Source of the DNA: Jutongia huaianensis
Lineage (GTDB): Bacteria; Bacillota; Clostridia; Lachnospirales; Lachnospiraceae
DNA: 64,000 nucleotides
Assembly (NCBI RefSeq): GCF_014384985.1
Contig: NZ_JACRSX010000007.1
Location: 1 to 64,000 of the forward strand
Direction of reading: 5' to 3'
Shown here: piece after piece, positions 1-8,548 of the stretch
Layout of the letters: every line of letters starts with the position of its first letter
Position numbering within the stretch: position 1 is the stretch's first letter
The notes under the pieces: generated by a model
Database searches by the model: none
What the model was told of the DNA's origin: nothing
What the model saw: the letters and a program-made list of their open reading frames with translations, nothing else
Translations under genes and position numbers: made by a program

Positions 1-145
1 AAATCTTTTTGTCTTCTGAAATATCTTTTTTAAGATGTGATCTACATCTTTTATTTAGAATTTTCAGGGTTGTTTTACTGTTCAATTATCAAGCTTCTCT
101 CAAGCGTTCCCGCTTGTTTCTTACTGACTCTTTTCTGCGTCAGCG
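1..145 (-). other. 16S rRNA operon leader (rRNA gene lies beyond the left edge)
   Basis: Read on the minus strand, this stretch resembles the transcribed leader upstream of clostridial 16S rRNA: a small hairpin (CAAGCG/CGCTTG, about 102-117), then TTGATAATTGAACAG and an AT-rich tract running toward position 1. The 16S 5' end (complement of AGAGTTTGATCCTGG) is not present, so the gene itself must start outside the window. A consensus promoter sits immediately upstream at 152-180. A plus-strand reading frame covers the region but is AT-rich and unlike any protein I know. The assignment rests on resemblance and on the strong promoter. Confidence 0.65.
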
Positions 146-151
146 AGATAT

Positions 152-180
152 ATATTATCACGCTTTTCCGAAGTTGTCAA
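152..180 (-). promoter_or_regulatory. Strong sigma-A promoter of the rRNA leader
   Basis: On the minus strand a perfect -35 TTGACA (175-180) is separated by 17 bases from -10 TAATAT (152-157). It reads leftward into the rRNA-like leader. Confidence 0.75.
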
Positions 181-303
181 CACTTTTTTTTAAGTTTTTT
201 TATTTTTCTACAAACTCTCGTTTTCCAACCGTTTTGCAGAAAAGATTTCCTGTCCGGAAATTAAAACTCCTCTATGTCATCAACGACTTTTGAGCGTAAA
301 AAA

Positions 304-329
304 ACACAGTATGATATAACTCACTGTGT
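304..329 (-). terminator. Intrinsic terminator of the tRNA-Ser pair
   Basis: The minus strand has a 7-bp stem (ACACAGT/ACTGTGT) followed directly by a run of T (complement of A at 298-303). It lies two bases past the 3' end of tRNA-Ser(GGA) and closes the two-tRNA transcript. Confidence 0.8.
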
Positions 330-331
330 AA

Positions 332-420
332 CGGAGAAGGAGGGATTTGAACCCTCGCGCCGCTATTAACGACCTACTCCCTTTCCAGGGGAGCCCCTTC
401 AGCCTCTTGGGTACTTCTCC
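332..420 (-). tRNA. tRNA-Ser (anticodon GGA)
   Basis: This 89-nt class II tRNA has an acceptor stem GGAGAAG/CTTCTCC, discriminator G at 332, a long variable arm, a GGTTCAAATCC-type T arm and anticodon loop CTGGAAA in a CTCCC/GGGAG stem, giving anticodon GGA (codons UCC/UCU). CCA is not encoded. It is the downstream member of a two-gene unit with tRNA-Ser(UGA). Confidence 0.95.
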
Positions 421-520
421 AGGCTGATTCAATACACATATTGTAGTATCTGATCATTCCTGACACTATCTTTGTCAGAAAAAAATTGCACGGTGTCAAT
501 CCGACTCCGGGCAATATTAA

Positions 521-606
521 CGGAGAGGGTGGGATTCGAACCCACGCGCCCTTGCGGACAAACGGTTTTCAAGACCGCCTCGTTATGACCACTTCGATAC
601 CTCTCC
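521..606 (-). tRNA. tRNA-Ser (anticodon UGA)
   Basis: This 86-nt class II tRNA has acceptor stem GGAGAGG/CCTCTCC, discriminator G at 521, a GGTTCGAATCC T arm, a long variable arm and an anticodon loop containing TGA. CCA is not encoded. It is first in the two-gene serine tRNA unit, about 45 bp downstream of its promoter. Confidence 0.95.
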
Positions 607-655
607 ACATATTCTTTTGTGGCGTTTGCTTGTCTCTCTCAAACGCTGCTTGACA

Positions 656-684
656 AGTATAACATCCGACGCAGTCCCCGTCAA
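656..684 (-). promoter_or_regulatory. Promoter of the tRNA-Ser pair
   Basis: The minus strand carries -35 TTGACG (679-684), a 17-bp spacer and -10 TATACT (656-661). Both tRNA genes and the terminator at 304 lie downstream with no other promoter seen between them. Confidence 0.75.
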
Positions 685-772
685 GTGTTTTTTTAATTTT
701 TTTTAACGTTTTTTCAAAATATCCCTTCTGCTGTATTTATCCCTGATCTCCCATCTTATTCTCCATAACGAA

Positions 773-799
773 AAGAGGACCATATAAAATGATCCTCTT
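773..799 (-). terminator. Terminator downstream of the 6S RNA candidate
   Basis: A 9-bp stem (AAGAGGATC/GGTCCTCTT with one G-U pair) with a short T run on the minus strand sits immediately past the 3' end of the 6S-like RNA. Confidence 0.65.
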
Positions 800-990
800 G
801 CTGTCAAAGAAGCCCAAAATGCCGGTTCCTGAATTTTGAGTCCTAGCATATGCTAGGTGGGTCACCGCACATATACTTCTGCCGTCCCCGGTAATAGAGG
901 CGTGGCATCCATATATAGATATAGGAATCCCTGTTCAAAAGTGTAGGTTCAAAATATCAGGAGTATCGTACACCCCAGGTGATTTCTTTT
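800..990 (-). ncRNA. ssrS: 6S RNA (ssrS) candidate
   Basis: 6S RNA binds the housekeeping RNA polymerase holoenzyme by mimicking an open promoter. The roughly 190-nt minus-strand RNA folds as a long rod. A closing stem pairs CCTGATATTTTGA with TCAAAATTCAGG. An internal bubble follows with GAACCTACA on one side, and a self-complementary small hairpin (CCTAGCATATGCTAGG) lies on the 3' side of the bubble, as in Firmicute 6S RNAs. A long apical stem has GCCACGCCTC opposite GGGGACGGC. The blocks GAACCTAC and GACCCACC match what I remember of clostridial 6S sequences. A promoter precedes it and a terminator follows. An Rfam RF00013 search would decide. Confidence 0.72.
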
Positions 991-996
991 ATAGAT

Positions 997-1025
997 AGTA
1001 TACTCAATTTCATCTCAAAATACAA
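997..1025 (-). promoter_or_regulatory. Promoter of the 6S RNA candidate
   Basis: The minus strand has -10 TATACT (997-1002) and a weak -35 TTGTAT (1020-1025) with a 17-bp spacer. This places the start of transcription near 990, matching the 5' end inferred from the fold. Confidence 0.5.
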
Positions 1026-1061
1026 CACTTTGTGTAAAGTATTTTTTCCATATTAAATCTC

Positions 1062-1808
1062 TTATAGAAAAACAAGGGACTGGAAGGTATGATGAATGTA
1101 ATGTTCCAGATAATGTTTCATAAAGTCGGCCAGTTCTTTTTCTACCGCATCAGAAACCCGGAAACTAAATAGCTTGCTTAATGATGTTGTCAAAATAAAC
1201 TGCAACGCATATACTGCATCTCCACTAAGAGTGTAACCTTTTTCCCTGCCGGATGAGATCAGTCTTGCCGCACATTCCCTGCACAAAAAACCTCCTCTGG
1301 AAAAATATACTTTTAAATCATCTTTCTTTCCACAGTCCAGGCACTGAAACAGCTCCAGTGCTTCTCCCTGAATCTGCATCATACGCATCTCATAAATCGT
1401 TCGCACCAGTGGCAGGGATACCTGTCCTTTGGTCAGAGCACTGCATGCTACATAAAGAAGAAGCAGCTCCTGCGGTGCTTCTACATTTTCTCTGGTAAAA
1501 TATCTCGCCAGCTCTGCGAAATAAGATGCATAACACAATATATCAAAATCATCTGCAATCTCAGAAAAAAACTTCTGGATATGGGCAGACTGCACATTAT
1601 AGGATGATCTTCCTTCATATAGATAATATGTGCCGAAAGTAAACGGGATCGCACATGCCGATACTTTACTGTTAATCTTCCGTGCTCCCGTCACAAAAGC
1701 CGAGATCCGTCCCCGCTCTCTGGTCAGCAACTCTATTCTTTTGTCATATTCTTTTACCGGAGATGCTGCTAATACCATCCCTGTTACTTCTACCAGCTCT
1801 GCCGCCAT
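1062..1808 (-). CDS. recO: DNA repair protein RecO
   Basis: RecO loads RecA onto SSB-coated single strands in the RecFOR recombinational repair pathway and anneals complementary strands. The 248-residue protein has the N-terminal OB-fold (about 1-80, with the family's EYDKRIELLTRERG stretch) and a helical C-terminal half. Four cysteines (C156, C159, C176, C179) form the treble-clef zinc site found in many RecO proteins. The start at 1808 gives the typical family N terminus. It overlaps the end of the upstream small gene by 65 bases, which suggests translational coupling. The upstream order era, LRR gene, small gene, recO resembles the era-recO neighbourhood of other Firmicutes, with an insertion. 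Confidence 0.95.
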   Translation of the reverse strand: MAAELVEVTGMVLAASPVKEYDKRIELLTRERGRISAFVTGARKINSKVSACAIPFTFGTYYLYEGRSSYNVQSAHIQKFFSEIADDFDILCYASYFAELARYFTRENVEAPQELLLLYVACSALTKGQVSLPLVRTIYEMRMMQIQGEALELFQCLDCGKKDDLKVYFSRGGFLCRECAARLISSGREKGYTLSGDAVYALQFILTTSLSKLFSFRVSDAVEKELADFMKHYLEHYIHHTFQSLVFL

Positions 1809-1950
1809 AATATGTCCCTGCTTTTTCTTCTGCTTTATCCTGATCCGGATTATGTTCTAATGTCTTGTTGTATTCTGCGTTGCGATAACTTAAATAGTCC
1901 TCCACCCTGCCACTGGCTGCAAATTGATTCCATCGATCCTGTAATTCCAT
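1744..1950 (-). CDS. Small YqzL-like protein
   Basis: This 68-residue protein begins MELQDRWNQFAASGRVEDYL and resembles the short YqzL proteins encoded between era and recO in Firmicutes (pattern W..F...G.V..YL.Y). Their function is unknown to me. I chose the ATG at 1950 because a GGAGA ribosome-binding site precedes it, rather than the more upstream in-frame ATG. The C-terminal half (Gly/Arg/Ser-rich) overlaps the start of recO by 65 bases in another frame, so only the first half is likely to be under protein-level constraint. The position just before recO is the strongest evidence that it is real. Confidence 0.6.
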   Translation of the reverse strand: MELQDRWNQFAASGRVEDYLSYRNAEYNKTLEHNPDQDKAEEKAGTYYGGRAGRSNRDGISSISGKRI

Positions 1951-2117
1951 CGTCCATTCTCCTTTGCCCGTGATATGGCATGATATCACAACTCCGCAGC
2001 GTTTCGGCAAAAAGCTCTAAAGATCCTCTTTCCCTTTCCGCACATGATGTCATATATCTGCCTACTCTTAGAATGGCTTTTTCTCTAATGAATATACTGG
2101 AAGCTTATGGTATCAGA

Positions 2118-2807
2118 TTATTTCGCCTGATAAACAGCCCGGCGGGGATTTCCATCCTTCAAAAGTGTCTGATACTTTGTCTTGACTGCCTTTGGCATAA
2201 CAAAACGGATGCCGGAGGATGTCCTGTAAAACGCATCATCGCCTACATTTTTTAGTTTCTTTCCCTGAAATGTAACTCTTTTGAGCTTGGAATCTCCCAT
2301 AAACGCCCCATATCGAATCTGTTTCACATATCGTCCAACCGTAACATTTTTGAGCTTTTTACATCCCTTAAATGCCTCATAATCAATCATCGTCACATCA
2401 TAATAAATATCCTGCACACAGATTTTAGCCGGAATATGAATTGACTTCTTCTGTTTTGCACTGTTGGTACATCCGATCAAATGAGCATATGTCGCCGTAT
2501 ATTCATAGATCAGTCCTTTTTTGGTGATTTTCTGTTCTACCGGGGCATTCATTACGGACATTGCCGGTTCCTCTGTCGGAGAAGCAGTCGGAGTTGCCGA
2601 TGCAGATACCGTAGCCGATGGATTTGGCGATGCCGAGGACGATGCCACTGCTGTCGTTCTCGGTGTGACCGTTGCTGATGCAGCCGGCGTCGCGGTCACC
2701 GCCGCCATAGAGTTTTGTGGCATATTAGTCAGATTCACCACTGCCATCACTGCCAAAATAACTCCCGCAATACTTCCTGCTGTTAAAATGCTTTTTATCT
2801 TTTTCAT
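2118..2807 (-). CDS. Secreted BspA-type leucine-rich-repeat surface protein
   Basis: The 229-residue product has a basic N terminus and hydrophobic segment (MKKIKSILTAG, about residues 1-27), consistent with a signal peptide or membrane anchor. A Ser/Thr/Ala/Pro linker (about 35-85) follows. The C-terminal domain (about 95-220) has LRR_5 / BspA-like units such as EAFKGCKKLKNVTVG and GAFMGDSKLKRVTFQG. Such proteins sit at the cell surface of gut Firmicutes; no ligand can be inferred. The ATG at 2807 has a GGAGGAA site lying in the last codons of era, so the gene is probably translated from the era transcript. It separates era from the small gene and recO, which is unusual. Confidence 0.75.
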   Translation of the reverse strand: MKKIKSILTAGSIAGVILAVMAVVNLTNMPQNSMAAVTATPAASATVTPRTTAVASSSASPNPSATVSASATPTASPTEEPAMSVMNAPVEQKITKKGLIYEYTATYAHLIGCTNSAKQKKSIHIPAKICVQDIYYDVTMIDYEAFKGCKKLKNVTVGRYVKQIRYGAFMGDSKLKRVTFQGKKLKNVGDDAFYRTSSGIRFVMPKAVKTKYQTLLKDGNPRRAVYQAK

Positions 2808-2811
2808 ATCG

Positions 2812-3729
2812 TTATTCCTCCTGTCCCTCGGATCGATAACCAAAATTCTTGATCAGGAAATCGCTGTCTCTCCAATCCTTTTTTACCTTAACCCATAATT
2901 TCAGGTTTACCTTACAATCCAAAAGCGCCTCAATATCTCTGCGGGCATCTGTTCCGATCTTTTTGAGCATGGAACCCTGCTTGCCAATAATGATTCCCTT
3001 GTGGGAATTGCGCTCGCAGACAATCGTTGCATCAATATCAATGAGCGTTCCTCCCGGCCGTTCCTTCATACGGTCAATAGCCACAGCCACTCCATGAGGA
3101 ATCTCATCATTGAGATTACGCAACGCCTTCTCCCGGATCAGCTCCGAAACAATCTGTCGCTCCGGCTGATCTGTAATGGTGTCCTCATCATAATACTGAG
3201 GTCCTGCCTCCAGATAACGGAACATAGACTCTAAAAGCTCGTCGGTATTTTCTCCCTTTAAGGCAGATACCGGAATGATCTCTGCAAAGTCTGCAATTTC
3301 CTTATAGGCATCAATAAATGTAAGGATTTCCGCCTTTGCTACAGTATCAATCTTATTGATCACCAGAAATACCGGTGTTTTGACATTTTTGAGCTGCTCC
3401 GCAATATGACGCTCTCCCGCTCCAATGAAGGTTGTAGGCTCCACGAGCCAGAGGATCAGATCTACCTCCCGAAGGGTACGTTCCGCCACAGATACCATAT
3501 ATTCTCCCAGCTTATTTTTTGCCTTATGGATTCCCGGTGTGTCAAGAAAGATAATCTGTCCTCTCTCATCTGTATACACCGTCTGAATTCTGTTTCGGGT
3601 CGTCTGTGGTTTGTTGGATGTGATCGCAATCTTCTGTCCGATCATTCGATTCATCAGGGTGGATTTTCCTACGTTGGGACGACCGATCAATGTCACAAAA
3701 CCGGATCGAAATTCTTGTTTTTTAGCCAT
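2812..3729 (-). CDS. era: GTPase Era
   Basis: Era binds the 3' end of 16S rRNA and assists maturation of the 30S subunit. The 305-residue protein has the G1 loop GRPNVGKS (16-23), G2 TTRNR, G3 DTPG (63-66), G4 NKID (about 125) and a C-terminal KH RNA-binding domain with GIIIGKQGSMLKKIG (about 240-255). Length and order of domains are standard. It is the first gene of a minus-strand series era, LRR gene, YqzL-like gene, recO. Confidence 0.97.
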   Translation of the reverse strand: MAKKQEFRSGFVTLIGRPNVGKSTLMNRMIGQKIAITSNKPQTTRNRIQTVYTDERGQIIFLDTPGIHKAKNKLGEYMVSVAERTLREVDLILWLVEPTTFIGAGERHIAEQLKNVKTPVFLVINKIDTVAKAEILTFIDAYKEIADFAEIIPVSALKGENTDELLESMFRYLEAGPQYYDEDTITDQPERQIVSELIREKALRNLNDEIPHGVAVAIDRMKERPGGTLIDIDATIVCERNSHKGIIIGKQGSMLKKIGTDARRDIEALLDCKVNLKLWVKVKKDWRDSDFLIKNFGYRSEGQEE

Positions 3730-3744
3730 ATTTTTCTCCTTGTA

Positions 3745-6708
3745 CTATAAAGTCATTAACTCATCAAAAAGCTGCTTTTGTTCTTTTATATGATTTTCGT
3801 TTCCTATGACACAGATATTGCCATTCTCTGCAATCGCCTCAACCATGGCTGCTGCCGCACGGATGTCCTCCTGCGAGCAAGCCAGTACCTGATCTCTTTC
3901 CTGCTGGAGGATTTCCGGCGGAATCTGTGACAGATAAATTCCCATGGAGCGTTTTCCTCGGGATGCCGGCGGTTTCGGAGTATCTAATCCGCTAACGGTA
4001 CCGATAATCGTTTTTAACAGTTCTCTTTCCTCCGTCTCAAAGGATTTCAGATAAGATGCCGCTTTGCGGTATGCCTCCAGAGTACTTTCCAGCCCTGGAT
4101 CCCGGTATGATGTAAAGAAACCCTCTCCATTCCGGATCAACTGGCAGGAAACGCCATATGCTCCTCCCTTGACACGAACCTCATTCCAGAGATATCCAAA
4201 GTTTAATAAATGACGTACTACATCTAATACTCCTTTTTTGATGCCGGACATATCACTGCATTTTCCAGCCAGTGCCACATACTGCACCTCTGCCGGTGTC
4301 ATGATCGCTTCGTTTTTCTGCCCGGCTTCTCTCGTAAACGCTGTCATTACATCATCAGGCCGGTCAATATCCGCTTTCTTTTCAAACTGCTCCAGCTTTG
4401 CAAGAAATGACGGCAGCTCCTGATCTAATGTCTCAAGCCCATGCTGGTCTGCTGTACAGGAAATGGTCATATTGGCACGCTGAAAGATTTTGTGCAGTAA
4501 TGCCAGACATCCCTTCTGCAGTTTCTCCTTTTCCTTATCAAAATGATCATCAAGCAACGCCAGATACTGATAATAACCGTAACCGCCATATTGCTCTGTC
4601 AGCCAGTCTACCTCTGATAAATGAGACATCGCCCGAAGCATTGCCGCCTGATGTCCCGCAGACATCAGACTCATCTTTTTGCGGGAACGCGCCTCCGCTA
4701 CAACCTCGCGAAGGTGTTTTTCATCGGCAAAGCTCGTGGTAAACATAATCTCTGCCATAAGCTCCAATGCCTCAGAAAGCTTGCTGCGAAGCACCTTGGT
4801 ACTCATCTCAAAACGAACTCTGCAGGCATCCTCCTCGCCATACAGACGATAGAAATTTACATCGGCGCCGATGCCACCGGTGTGGAAATTAATCTCGGTA
4901 TCCAGACTGCTGTAGCTGTGGGACGCGGTATCCATATAGCCGAGCAGTGTCTTTAAAAAGCTCATCTGAGGCATATATTCCCGGCAGTCATCTACATCAA
5001 ACAGCAGATCAAGATAGACAATATCATTTGTATGAATGTCGTGATGCATTACCGGAATATCACACAGCTTCACCTCTTTGTTATAAATTGGCGCAATTTT
5101 TTTGTCAATATCTTCTCTGGAGAGCATCGGAATCTTCTCCAGTACTTCCTTCGGAGACGGCTCCTCCTGATATGCCTTAAGCGCTTGGGTATCCTCAATC
5201 AACTGACGGATCTCCTCCTCTGACAGAGATGCCTTATAGGCGGCCAGACGATCCTTTTCCTTCTGCTCTGCCTCAGCAGCCAGACCTTTTTTCGGTTTCA
5301 TTTCCACCAGAACAGCATGGGGATTATTTAACAGGTACTTCTCGATCAGATTCTCGTAGTAGCCTGTTCCTAACTGTGTTCTCAAGAATTCGTAGGTATC
5401 CTGGAAACAAAGTGCATCATACGGCATCTTATCATCATAAAGCCATGTTTTCATAGTATTCAGACCATAGATCAGCCCCTTCGGGAACATTCCGTAATCC
5501 GCTTCCCTTTCTTTAAATTCCATGGCGTTGATCGCTGCCTCTAATGCCTTTTGATCCAGTCCCTGCTTCACCTGTTCCTGCAGGGTACTATGGATAGTAT
5601 CATAAAAGCGCTGTCTGTCTCCCGCTTTGGCATTCTGCGTGGTCAGAGCGAAATAGCTCTGGCGCAGAATATCACAGAAATCCACATCAATATCCGTACC
5701 GATTCCGGCATCAAGAAGTGCCTGCTTGAGGGGTGCTCCCGGCATCTCTGCCAGAACATACGCCATAATCTCAAATGCTTTGCACACCTTCACATCAAGA
5801 GTGACGTCCATCGCCGCTGCAAAAGCATAATATGTCTTTTCGTCGCTGTCCTCATTTTCAGAAACCGCATACTCTGTCTCCAGCTTCTTCATCCGGGTAA
5901 ACGGCTTCTGCAGCGGAATGGAAGAATCCAGCTCGATCGCAGGAAAATCCCTCAGATAATGCTGATCCATCCATTCCAGTCTCTCCTCAATGTCCATATC
6001 TCCGTATAAATAAATATAACTGTTGACCGGATGATAATAACGACGGTGGAAATCCAGATACTCCTCGTAGGTAAGATCCGGGATATTGGCAGGATCTCCT
6101 CCGGATTCATTGCCGTAGGTATTGTCCGGGAACAGTCCGTTCATCACAAAACGCTCCAGCTTTCCATCCGCAGAGGAGAATGCACCCTTCATCTCATTAA
6201 ATACAACACCGTTATAAGTCACCGGCTCCTCCGGCGAGTTCAGCTCGTAATGCCAGCCCTCCTGCTTGAAGATTTCCTCATGCTCATAAATATTCGGATA
6301 AAAAACCGCATCCATATAAACATGCATCAGATTCTGAAAGTCCTTATCATTGCAGCTTGCTACCGGATATAATGTCTTATCCGGATAGGTTGTGGCGTTG
6401 AGATATGTGTTCAAAGAGCCTTTTACCAGCTCAACAAAAGGATCCTTCGCCGGAAACTCCCTGGAACCACAGAGCACGGTATGCTCTATAATATGTGGTA
6501 CACCGGTCGCATCCCTGGGTGGAGTACGAAAGCCAATGGAAAATACTTTATTGTTATCCTCATTACTCAGAAAAAGAACTCTCGCCCCGCTTTTCTTGTG
6601 CCGGAGTGCCAGCGCAAAGCTGTCGATCTCCGGAATCACTGCTGACTGCTCCAGTGTATATGTGTCCGGTATTTTTACTTCTTGTATGCTTTTAATCTTT
6701 GATGCCAT
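3745..6708 (-). CDS. Zinc metallopeptidase of family M16C (presequence-protease-like)
   Basis: The 987-residue protein belongs to the single-chain M16C group (PreP / falcilysin-like), peptidasomes that degrade short unstructured peptides within a closed chamber. The inverted zinc motif HIIEH is at residues 72-76, followed by the LCGS and KGSLNTYLNA stretches; the M16C-associated linker occupies the middle and two inactive repeats make up the C-terminal half. No signal peptide is visible, so it is probably cytoplasmic. I chose ATG 6708 (MASKIKSIQE) because a GGAGG site lies 11 bases upstream; the longer frame has no such site. It ends 16 bases before era and has its own promoter at 6754-6781. 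Confidence 0.9.
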   Translation of the reverse strand: MASKIKSIQEVKIPDTYTLEQSAVIPEIDSFALALRHKKSGARVLFLSNEDNNKVFSIGFRTPPRDATGVPHIIEHTVLCGSREFPAKDPFVELVKGSLNTYLNATTYPDKTLYPVASCNDKDFQNLMHVYMDAVFYPNIYEHEEIFKQEGWHYELNSPEEPVTYNGVVFNEMKGAFSSADGKLERFVMNGLFPDNTYGNESGGDPANIPDLTYEEYLDFHRRYYHPVNSYIYLYGDMDIEERLEWMDQHYLRDFPAIELDSSIPLQKPFTRMKKLETEYAVSENEDSDEKTYYAFAAAMDVTLDVKVCKAFEIMAYVLAEMPGAPLKQALLDAGIGTDIDVDFCDILRQSYFALTTQNAKAGDRQRFYDTIHSTLQEQVKQGLDQKALEAAINAMEFKEREADYGMFPKGLIYGLNTMKTWLYDDKMPYDALCFQDTYEFLRTQLGTGYYENLIEKYLLNNPHAVLVEMKPKKGLAAEAEQKEKDRLAAYKASLSEEEIRQLIEDTQALKAYQEEPSPKEVLEKIPMLSREDIDKKIAPIYNKEVKLCDIPVMHHDIHTNDIVYLDLLFDVDDCREYMPQMSFLKTLLGYMDTASHSYSSLDTEINFHTGGIGADVNFYRLYGEEDACRVRFEMSTKVLRSKLSEALELMAEIMFTTSFADEKHLREVVAEARSRKKMSLMSAGHQAAMLRAMSHLSEVDWLTEQYGGYGYYQYLALLDDHFDKEKEKLQKGCLALLHKIFQRANMTISCTADQHGLETLDQELPSFLAKLEQFEKKADIDRPDDVMTAFTREAGQKNEAIMTPAEVQYVALAGKCSDMSGIKKGVLDVVRHLLNFGYLWNEVRVKGGAYGVSCQLIRNGEGFFTSYRDPGLESTLEAYRKAASYLKSFETEERELLKTIIGTVSGLDTPKPPASRGKRSMGIYLSQIPPEILQQERDQVLACSQEDIRAAAAMVEAIAENGNICVIGNENHIKEQKQLFDELMTL

Positions 6709-6753
6709 AAAATAACTAACCTCCGTCGATTGCTCTGTATTACAAAATTTCTC

Positions 6754-6781
6754 TTTATATACTATACCCAATATCTGTCAA
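6754..6781 (-). promoter_or_regulatory. Promoter of the M16C peptidase gene
   Basis: The minus strand carries -35 TTGACA (6776-6781), a 16-bp spacer and -10 TATAAA (6754-6759), about 45 bp upstream of the chosen start codon. Confidence 0.65.
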
Positions 6782-6815
6782 AAAGTAAAACCCTGTCCGA
6801 AAAGATTTTTACATC

Positions 6816-6903
6816 AAAAAGGGCAAAACCAGCGTTTTGCCCTCCAAGAATTGCTTCGCAATTCTCGTTGGCTTCCCTCTACGCTACGAGCATTTTCCTA
6901 TAC
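6816..6903 (-). repeat. 88-bp intergenic repeat, copy 1 (two hairpins plus post-terminator motif)
   Basis: This 88-bp stretch is identical base for base to 59341-59428. It has a 9-bp hairpin (GGGCAAAAC/GTTTTGCCC) and an 8-bp hairpin (AGAATTGC/GCAATTCT). On the minus strand it begins GTATAGGAAAATGCTCG directly after the rhaB terminator T run and ends with the GGGCAAAAC hairpin followed by T5, itself a terminator-like structure. It has no coding potential beyond a four-codon frame. Together with the terminator at 6914-6947 it fills the gap between rhaB and the M16C gene. Confidence 0.9.
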
Positions 6904-6913
6904 ACTCAAAAAA

Positions 6914-6947
6914 GACAGCAGAGTCTTTGACCGGAATCCCTGCTGTC
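6914..6947 (-). terminator. Intrinsic terminator of rhaB
   Basis: The minus strand shows an 8-bp stem GACAGCAG/CTGCTGTC followed directly by six T (complement of 6908-6913). The 88-bp repeat begins a few bases after the T run. Confidence 0.85.
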
Positions 6948-6984
6948 CTGTTATCACACAATGCCTCCCCGGCATCTTTTGATC

Positions 6985-8481
6985 TTATTGATATAATTGT
7001 TCAAAACGCCGATATGCCTCATCCCACACAGCAGTATCCTGCGGCAGATATTCTGCGGTATCAAAGGATGCTGCCAGAATATTGCATTTTTCTTCTCTGG
7101 TCCGGTATGCTCCCAGCGCATAAAGCTGTTCCATAATATTGCCAACAGCGGTTGCTTCGCTGGCACCTGTGATCACCGGAATCCCTAACGCATTGGCCGT
7201 AAACTGGTTAAGCACCTGATTTTGCGCCCCGCCGCCCACAATGTAAAGCTTTTCTTCCCATGTAATATACGGCTTCAGGCTCTGATATACCTGTCGGTAA
7301 CGCATTGCGAGACTCTCCAGCACACAACGGATCAAGGCACCATCCGTTTGCGGTACCGGCTGTCCTGTCTTTGCACAATATGCCCGGATTTTCTCCGGAT
7401 AATCCCCCGGCTGCATAAAATCGTCCGGGCGGATAAAGCTCTGCAGCGGTTTTTCCGCCGCCGCCATTTCATTCATCCGGGCAAAGCTGTACTCCTTCCC
7501 CTCTCTCCGGAAGCTGCGACGCAGCTCCTGATTGAGCCAGAGACCTATAATATTAACAGTCGGACGGTATCCACCATCCCAGGTCCCTTCGTTGGAAATT
7601 TTGTCGCGAATAACCTGTTCTCCCTCTAGCATGGTCTTGGATGAAATACCCATCAGAGACCATGTTCCGCTGGATAAAAAGGTGAATTCTTCCTCTCTGG
7701 CAGGTACCGCGGCAACAGCGCATGCCGTATCATGTCCTGATACAGACAAAATATGGAGCTTCTCCTGACCTACCTCTCTGGCTATTTCCGGTCTGAGCGG
7801 ACCCAGATCCTTTCCGGCATAGTCCAGAGGTGCCAGCAGAGACGGAGCGATTCCTGCTTTCTCCATCAGCTCAACTGCCCATTTCTTTTCTTTCATATCG
7901 AGAAGCTGCGAGGTGGATGCAATGGAATACTCACTGTGTACCACTCCGGAAAACAGATACTCGATCAGATTTGGCATAAACAGAATCTTATCGGCTGCCT
8001 TCATCTGCTCCGGCATTGCCTTTTGCTGATAACACAGCTTATATAATGTATTATATGCCAGGCTGGCAATTCCGGTCTGGGAAAATGCGTAGCGTTCTCC
8101 TTCCTGTACCGCCTTGTCGTGGTCCTTCTCCTCCGGTACAAAGGATGCCAGAACTGAATCCATATTTTCCTGATCCAGTGCCGCATCACGGTAGCTTCCC
8201 GGCATACCGAGAAGATTTCCCTGTGCATCAATCATCCCACAGTCAACCCCCCATGTATCAAAACCAACACCGGAGAGCGGCTCCTTACAAAGACGCATTC
8301 CCTCCTTCATCTCCTCATAAAGAGAGACGATATTCCAGTATGCCCGTCCGTTCAAAACGGAAAAGTTATGTGGAAAACGGTGAACCTCCTCTAAAGTAAT
8401 CTTTGTACCATCAAAACGCGCCAGCATTCCTCTGCCACTGCTGGCTCCCAGATCAAACGCCAATACATTAATCGTGTCCAT
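6985..8481 (-). CDS. rhaB: Rhamnulokinase
   Basis: This FGGY-family sugar kinase phosphorylates L-rhamnulose to L-rhamnulose 1-phosphate in L-rhamnose catabolism. The 498-residue protein starts with the phosphate-1 motif (LAFDLGASSGRGML), carries FDTWGVDCG and SGHDTACAVAAVP (catalytic Asp in the HD dipeptide), SSGTWSLMG, and the C-terminal IVGGGAQNQVLNQFTANALG loop. These match RhaB better than xylulokinase or glycerol kinase. A GGAGGAAGG site precedes ATG 8481. No rhaA, rhaD or rhaM lies nearby; it is 67 bp downstream of the EAL gene on the same strand and may be partly read from that transcript. A terminator follows at 6914. Confidence 0.88.
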   Translation of the reverse strand: MDTINVLAFDLGASSGRGMLARFDGTKITLEEVHRFPHNFSVLNGRAYWNIVSLYEEMKEGMRLCKEPLSGVGFDTWGVDCGMIDAQGNLLGMPGSYRDAALDQENMDSVLASFVPEEKDHDKAVQEGERYAFSQTGIASLAYNTLYKLCYQQKAMPEQMKAADKILFMPNLIEYLFSGVVHSEYSIASTSQLLDMKEKKWAVELMEKAGIAPSLLAPLDYAGKDLGPLRPEIAREVGQEKLHILSVSGHDTACAVAAVPAREEEFTFLSSGTWSLMGISSKTMLEGEQVIRDKISNEGTWDGGYRPTVNIIGLWLNQELRRSFRREGKEYSFARMNEMAAAEKPLQSFIRPDDFMQPGDYPEKIRAYCAKTGQPVPQTDGALIRCVLESLAMRYRQVYQSLKPYITWEEKLYIVGGGAQNQVLNQFTANALGIPVITGASEATAVGNIMEQLYALGAYRTREEKCNILAASFDTAEYLPQDTAVWDEAYRRFEQLYQ

Positions 8482-8548
8482 ATCCTTCCTCCGTATTATC
8501 CTTTATGTGTATGTTATACGCTGCCATCTTGCAGCAATCATCCTTTTT

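Noticed and set aside
9..293. A plus-strand frame at the left edge
   Set aside because: It is Phe/Leu-rich because of T-rich DNA and covers the rRNA promoter and leader of the other strand.
2521..2898. A plus-strand frame of Ala/Asp/Val-rich sequence opposite the LRR gene
   Set aside because: It is the antisense shadow of the Ser/Thr/Pro linker in the minus-strand gene.
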